Assembly (NCBI RefSeq): GCF_000485595.1
Contig: NW_014577205.1
Coordinates: forward strand, 181,736-204,644
DNA from: Priapulus caudatus
Taxonomy: Eukaryota; Priapulida; Priapulimorpha; Priapulimorphida; Priapulidae
Length of the DNA stretch: 22,909 nt
Direction of reading: 5' to 3'
The notes beneath the pieces are model-generated. The model made no database searches and was not told where the DNA came from. It worked only from the letters and a program-made list of their open reading frames with translations. Shown piece after piece: positions 20,243 through 22,909 of the stretch; within the stretch, counting starts at the first letter, position 1; each line of letters begins with the position of its first letter. A program made the position numbers and the translations under genes.

Positions 20243-20508
20243 ATTGCATGCGTGCGTGCGTGCGTGCGTCTGCGTACGGCTTGCGTTTCTATACGCATAC
20301 ACGGCGACGAGTTTGAGCGATGCGTTGTCGCTGTGAGTGTGGAAGTTCTCGAGCTAACAGCGACAATTTCGTCGGAGATTAGAAGCAAATTAAACGGCGT
20401 CCGCTATCGCGGCGTGCATCGGCCACATCGCCACTAATACATCGCCAGCGGCGTCACCGCCACGCAGCCAACACGCCAGTCCTGATGACAGCTCTCACTG
20501 TCCATCCC
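20243..20508. other. Unique DNA with a short (GCGT)n run
   Basis: Begins with ATGCGTGCGTGCGTGCGTGCGT (20247-20268), then CpG-rich unique DNA up to the outer edge of the inverted repeat. A 65-codon frame is not recognised. Confidence 0.5.
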
Positions 20509-21090
20509 GCGCGTAGACACCTGCACAGTCGGCAGCGACGTCGCATCTCGTAGCAGCAGCAGCAGCGTCTCCGCTATCCGATGTGTCACTGCCTTATCGC
20601 GCGATCAGTAAAACAGTATCACAGTGAAACAGCATCCGGTAATACAGTTATAATTAAGTTGCTCTTCAATCATCGCGACGATCATTATGGCGATGGTTAT
20701 CGGCGGCTGACCGAGAGCTGTATGCGGATTGTGTCATCTGCAGATAAAAGAAATTCCGATCCCCGCAAATCATTGTGCGGCAGCATTGGCTACTATGTGC
20801 AAATCAGGGTGCTGACGTTGATGCTTTATCAGTCGCATTATGTGCGTCTCTGCGTCTGAAATGGCTGGCTTTATTAGCGGGAGAGGTAAAGAAATGACTC
20901 TGAGCGTGAATACATTGACCATCGGAACAGGTGTTGGCGAACGGGTCTACTCATGGCGACATTCTAAATTTGAAACCGCTGCTCTCGGCCCCACGTAATT
21001 TATTGCATTGTCAAACAGCGAATGAGCGAAATGAAACCAGCAACGATTTATGCTTTCGCTTTCGACCGCCCGTCGAAAAGATTTCGAGCG
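20509..21090 (+). repeat. Left arm of large imperfect inverted repeat
   Basis: This arm matches the reverse complement of 21644-22526. A 40 bp block at 20645-20684 is identical to 22323-22362 inverted. Other shared blocks are CGGCCCCACG...TTTATTGC (20986-21006 with 21801-21822, one indel) and CCGTCGAAAAGATTTCGA (21069-21087 with 21646-21667). It is about 300 bp shorter than the right arm, mostly in 20870-20980. In the best outer part (20511-20850) the two arms differ mainly by one- or two-base indels. The open frame of 92 codons at 20581-20859 is probably not genuine, because these indels change its phase relative to the other arm. Confidence 0.85.
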
Positions 21091-21246
21091 ATAATTTTAC
21101 TATAGATAAATAATTCAAGGCTGTTTTCTTGTTATGTTATTTTTTCGTCCATCGGGCTACTTTATTTATTGATGTCGAGTAACAGCAGAAGAAATGAACG
21201 TGAACTTCGAGTCTTACCTTCACATACAACTAGCCGTGCGATTCAA

Positions 21247-21271
21247 GACTAGTTCCGGATGGTTGCTAGTC
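21247..21271. other. Short stem-loop related to 17336-17359
   Basis: GACTAG at 21247-21252 and CTAGTC at 21266-21271 form a perfect six-pair stem around the loop TTCCGGATGGTTG. The stem and the loop core resemble the element at 17336. Confidence 0.4.
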
Positions 21272-21502
21272 AAGTTTTTTAGAGTTTGTGAGCCGTCGGT
21301 CGCTCAGCCAGCAGTCGGTCACAAGTTATATAGAAGATTATAAAGTTATATGTTTCATAGACACATTGCAGTTTGTTGTACATTATGTTACACAGTCAGT
21401 ACGCCATGTTAGCCCGTTACATAATACGTAACTCATATACGTAACTTATATAGACAATTAACTTATATAATCATCTCATCCTCCCGTCACTTAGTTATGT
21501 AA

Positions 21503-21643
21503 GTATATATATATATATATATATATTTTATAGAGAGACGAGAGAGACACACGAGAGAAGAGGAAGAGGAGAGAGCAGAGAGAGAGACGAGAGAGCAGAG
21601 AGCACGAGCAGAGCAGAGGAGAGACGCGACGAGAGGAGAGAGA
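21503..21643. repeat. (TA)n followed by GA-rich polypurine tract
   Basis: About 12 TA units (21503-21526), then TTTATAGAGAGACGAGAGAG-type DNA to the edge of the right arm. It repeats the TA-to-GA order of 4382-4458. Minus-strand frames of 82-103 codons (Ser/Leu-rich) run through it and are repeat-derived. Confidence 0.88.
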
Positions 21644-22526
21644 CGATTTCGAAATCTTTTTCGACGGGGAGAGGGTTCGTCGTCTCGGGAAAAGGACGGA
21701 AATGCAGAGAAACTGACGGGTATGGTTGGCTAGGCGCATGCTCAGTCAGGGTGTTGTTGTCGTGTTCTCGCTCATTCAGCGCTTGTTTTAAGAAAGAAAT
21801 GCAATAAATTAACGTGGGGCCGCAGAATAGGAGTGACATAGGCTTATGACTCAGTGCGCTTCGCTTGCGCTGTGCCAGCGGCAGGTGTGGGCCAGGCCGA
21901 GGTTGGTTGTGTCAGACAATGTAGAATGTCGTCATGTGAGCCGGTATTTTGATAACACTACGTTACCGCGCCAAACATACCCTTGTGTGTGTCCCTATGG
22001 CTCAATTACTGGTTGTTTCGCTCATTCGCGTTCTTTACCAGGTAAGGATATCATCGTTTCTTATAATTTGATTCTTCTCTGTGACATCGCCTGAAATATC
22101 ATAAGGCCCTAGCCATTTTCGACAGGCTGCCATCTGGTCACTCCAGAAGACGACATAATGCGACTGAATAAAGGGCATCAACGTCAGCACGAGTCCTGAT
22201 TTGCACATAGTAGCCAAATGCCTGCCGCACACATGATTTGCGGGATTCGGATTTCTTTTATCATGCAGATGACAATTCCCGCATACAGCTCTCGGTTCAG
22301 CCGCCGATAACATTCTTCCATTTGATCGTCGCGATGATTGAAGAGCAACTTAATTATAACTGTATATACCGAGATGCTGTTTCACTGTGATTACTGTTTT
22401 ACTTCGTAGCGTTCGCGCGATAAGGCTCACCTAATGGAACAACATTGTCCGCGCGGTAGCGGAGACGCTGCTTGCTGGCTGCTACGAGATGCGACGGTCG
22501 CTCCGACTGTGCAAGGTGCTACGCCG
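21644..22526 (-). repeat. Right arm of large imperfect inverted repeat
   Basis: This arm is the inverted partner of 20509-21090 and the longer of the two (about 880 bp). It holds segments absent from the left arm, chiefly 21830-21920 and part of 22000-22100. Both arms align best at their outer ends and grow more divergent towards the centre. A splice-donor-like CAG/GTAAGG sits on the + strand at 22042, and a GTAAAG on the minus strand near 22041. Neither can be tied to an exon. Confidence 0.85.
22184..22321 (-). CDS. Unrecognised small ORF in the right arm (doubtful)
   Basis: A 46-codon minus-strand frame starts at an ATG (MEECYRRLNRELY...) and ends at a TGA. The open frame extends 20 codons further upstream without a stop, through a part (VIIKLLFNHRDD) also present in frame in the left arm. 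The residue mix looks protein-like: a charged Arg/Glu start, then two short hydrophobic stretches (AGIVICMI and IMCAAGIWLLC). A second frame overlapping its end continues as VLTLMPFIQSHYVVFW, so a frameshift or indel could divide one longer frame. I recognise no family. It may be a remnant exon, a fragment of a mobile-element protein, or chance. Confidence 0.2.
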   Translation of the reverse strand: MEECYRRLNRELYAGIVICMIKEIRIPQIMCAAGIWLLCANQDSC

Positions 22527-22909
22527 CGGTCGCGCAATTTTGCCAATTTTCATTAACGATTACGTTAGTCAGAATATACATCAAGTGCATTGTTGTATGG
22601 CGCTGGCGCTCTCACGTACTATTATACATGAATAAATGCGCCATTTTCACAAACCGCAGGCAGGACGCAGGTAACATCAATTAACAGGAAAATCTACCAA
22701 TCGGCAATGTGCATCTTTATAAGCTTATACGTAACTAGGTGTAGGAATACGGTTTGGGCGATGGAATCCAACCATGGCGCTGTTAGCAGCAAGCCGCCAG
22801 TCTCTGCCAATATCTGCCTTAACAATAAATGATAACCATTCGTTAAGTTTGAGGTAGCAGCTAACATGTTAACGGTAATGCGTTCTCATGTGCTGACCAT
22901 CGAACGGAG
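22527..22909. other. Unique DNA, nothing recognised
   Basis: Mixed-composition DNA outside the inverted repeat. A 70-codon + frame at 22472-22684 overlaps the arm edge and is not recognisable. Confidence 0.5.

Larger units (their letters stand above)
21091..21643. other. Central segment of the inverted repeat
   Basis: This part has no inverted partner. It includes AT-rich unique DNA with several short TATATA and GTTATAT motifs, a stem-loop at 21247-21271, and a (TA)n run followed by GA-rich DNA at 21503-21643. No transposase-like or other recognisable frame lies in it. Confidence 0.6.

Noticed and set aside
22036-22048. Splice donor CAG/GTAAGG as the end of a + strand exon
   Set aside because: The upstream frame is unrecognised and no acceptor or partner exon can be identified. 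A single consensus match is expected by chance.

Overview
This window looks like non-coding DNA from an animal nuclear genome, probably an invertebrate. CpG is abundant and not depleted. Simple-sequence DNA of many unit types makes up about a fifth of the window. I found no bacterial gene organisation, no rRNA or tRNA, and no open frame whose protein I recognise. Stretches of unique DNA with a mixed, regulatory-looking composition lie between the repeats, as in large intergenic or intronic regions of arthropods. An insect, perhaps hymenopteran, would fit, but that is an impression of style and not a proof.

Layout. 1-203 is a polypyrimidine tract. 272-960 is a (CCTG)n tetranucleotide array, followed by an (AC)n/(GC)n tract at 981-1096. 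1264-1423 is an imperfect palindrome that can fold into a long hairpin. 1424-3917 is mostly unique DNA with a CT-rich tract. 3918-4127 holds a degenerate 55-67 bp tandem repeat. 4382-4521 is a (TA)n(GA)n block with a telomere-like GGTTAN run. 5878-7860 is a compound microsatellite of about 2 kb that passes from (TA)n through (ATGG)n and (GATA)n to (GA)n and is almost free of C on the + strand. 7861-11330 is mainly unique DNA with two AC-rich tracts, a 50 bp tandem duplication and a short dispersed repeat. 11331-11640 is a third large AC tract. 11641-14610 is unique DNA with CTC tracts and a cluster of GTCA motifs. 14610-16560 has several pyrimidine, tetranucleotide, GAA/GAT and CCTCT repeats. 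17724-17820 is a heptanucleotide repeat. 18735-19104 is CT-rich. 19105-19884 is CpG-rich and has a TATA-like element. 19885-20242 is a (CAGT/CAGC)n array.

The most notable structure is at 20509-22526: two inverted arms of about 0.58 and 0.88 kb around a central segment of about 0.55 kb. The arms share a perfect 40 bp block and long near-identical stretches whose differences are mostly one- or two-base insertions and deletions. It may be a diverged inverted duplication or long-TIR element, or an assembly or sequencing artefact. The right arm carries a short frame (46 codons from its ATG) that looks protein-like but is unrecognised.

The longest open frames in the window lie in tandem repeats whose units contain no stop codon in the observed phase, so they are not genes. 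No pathway or operon can be described.
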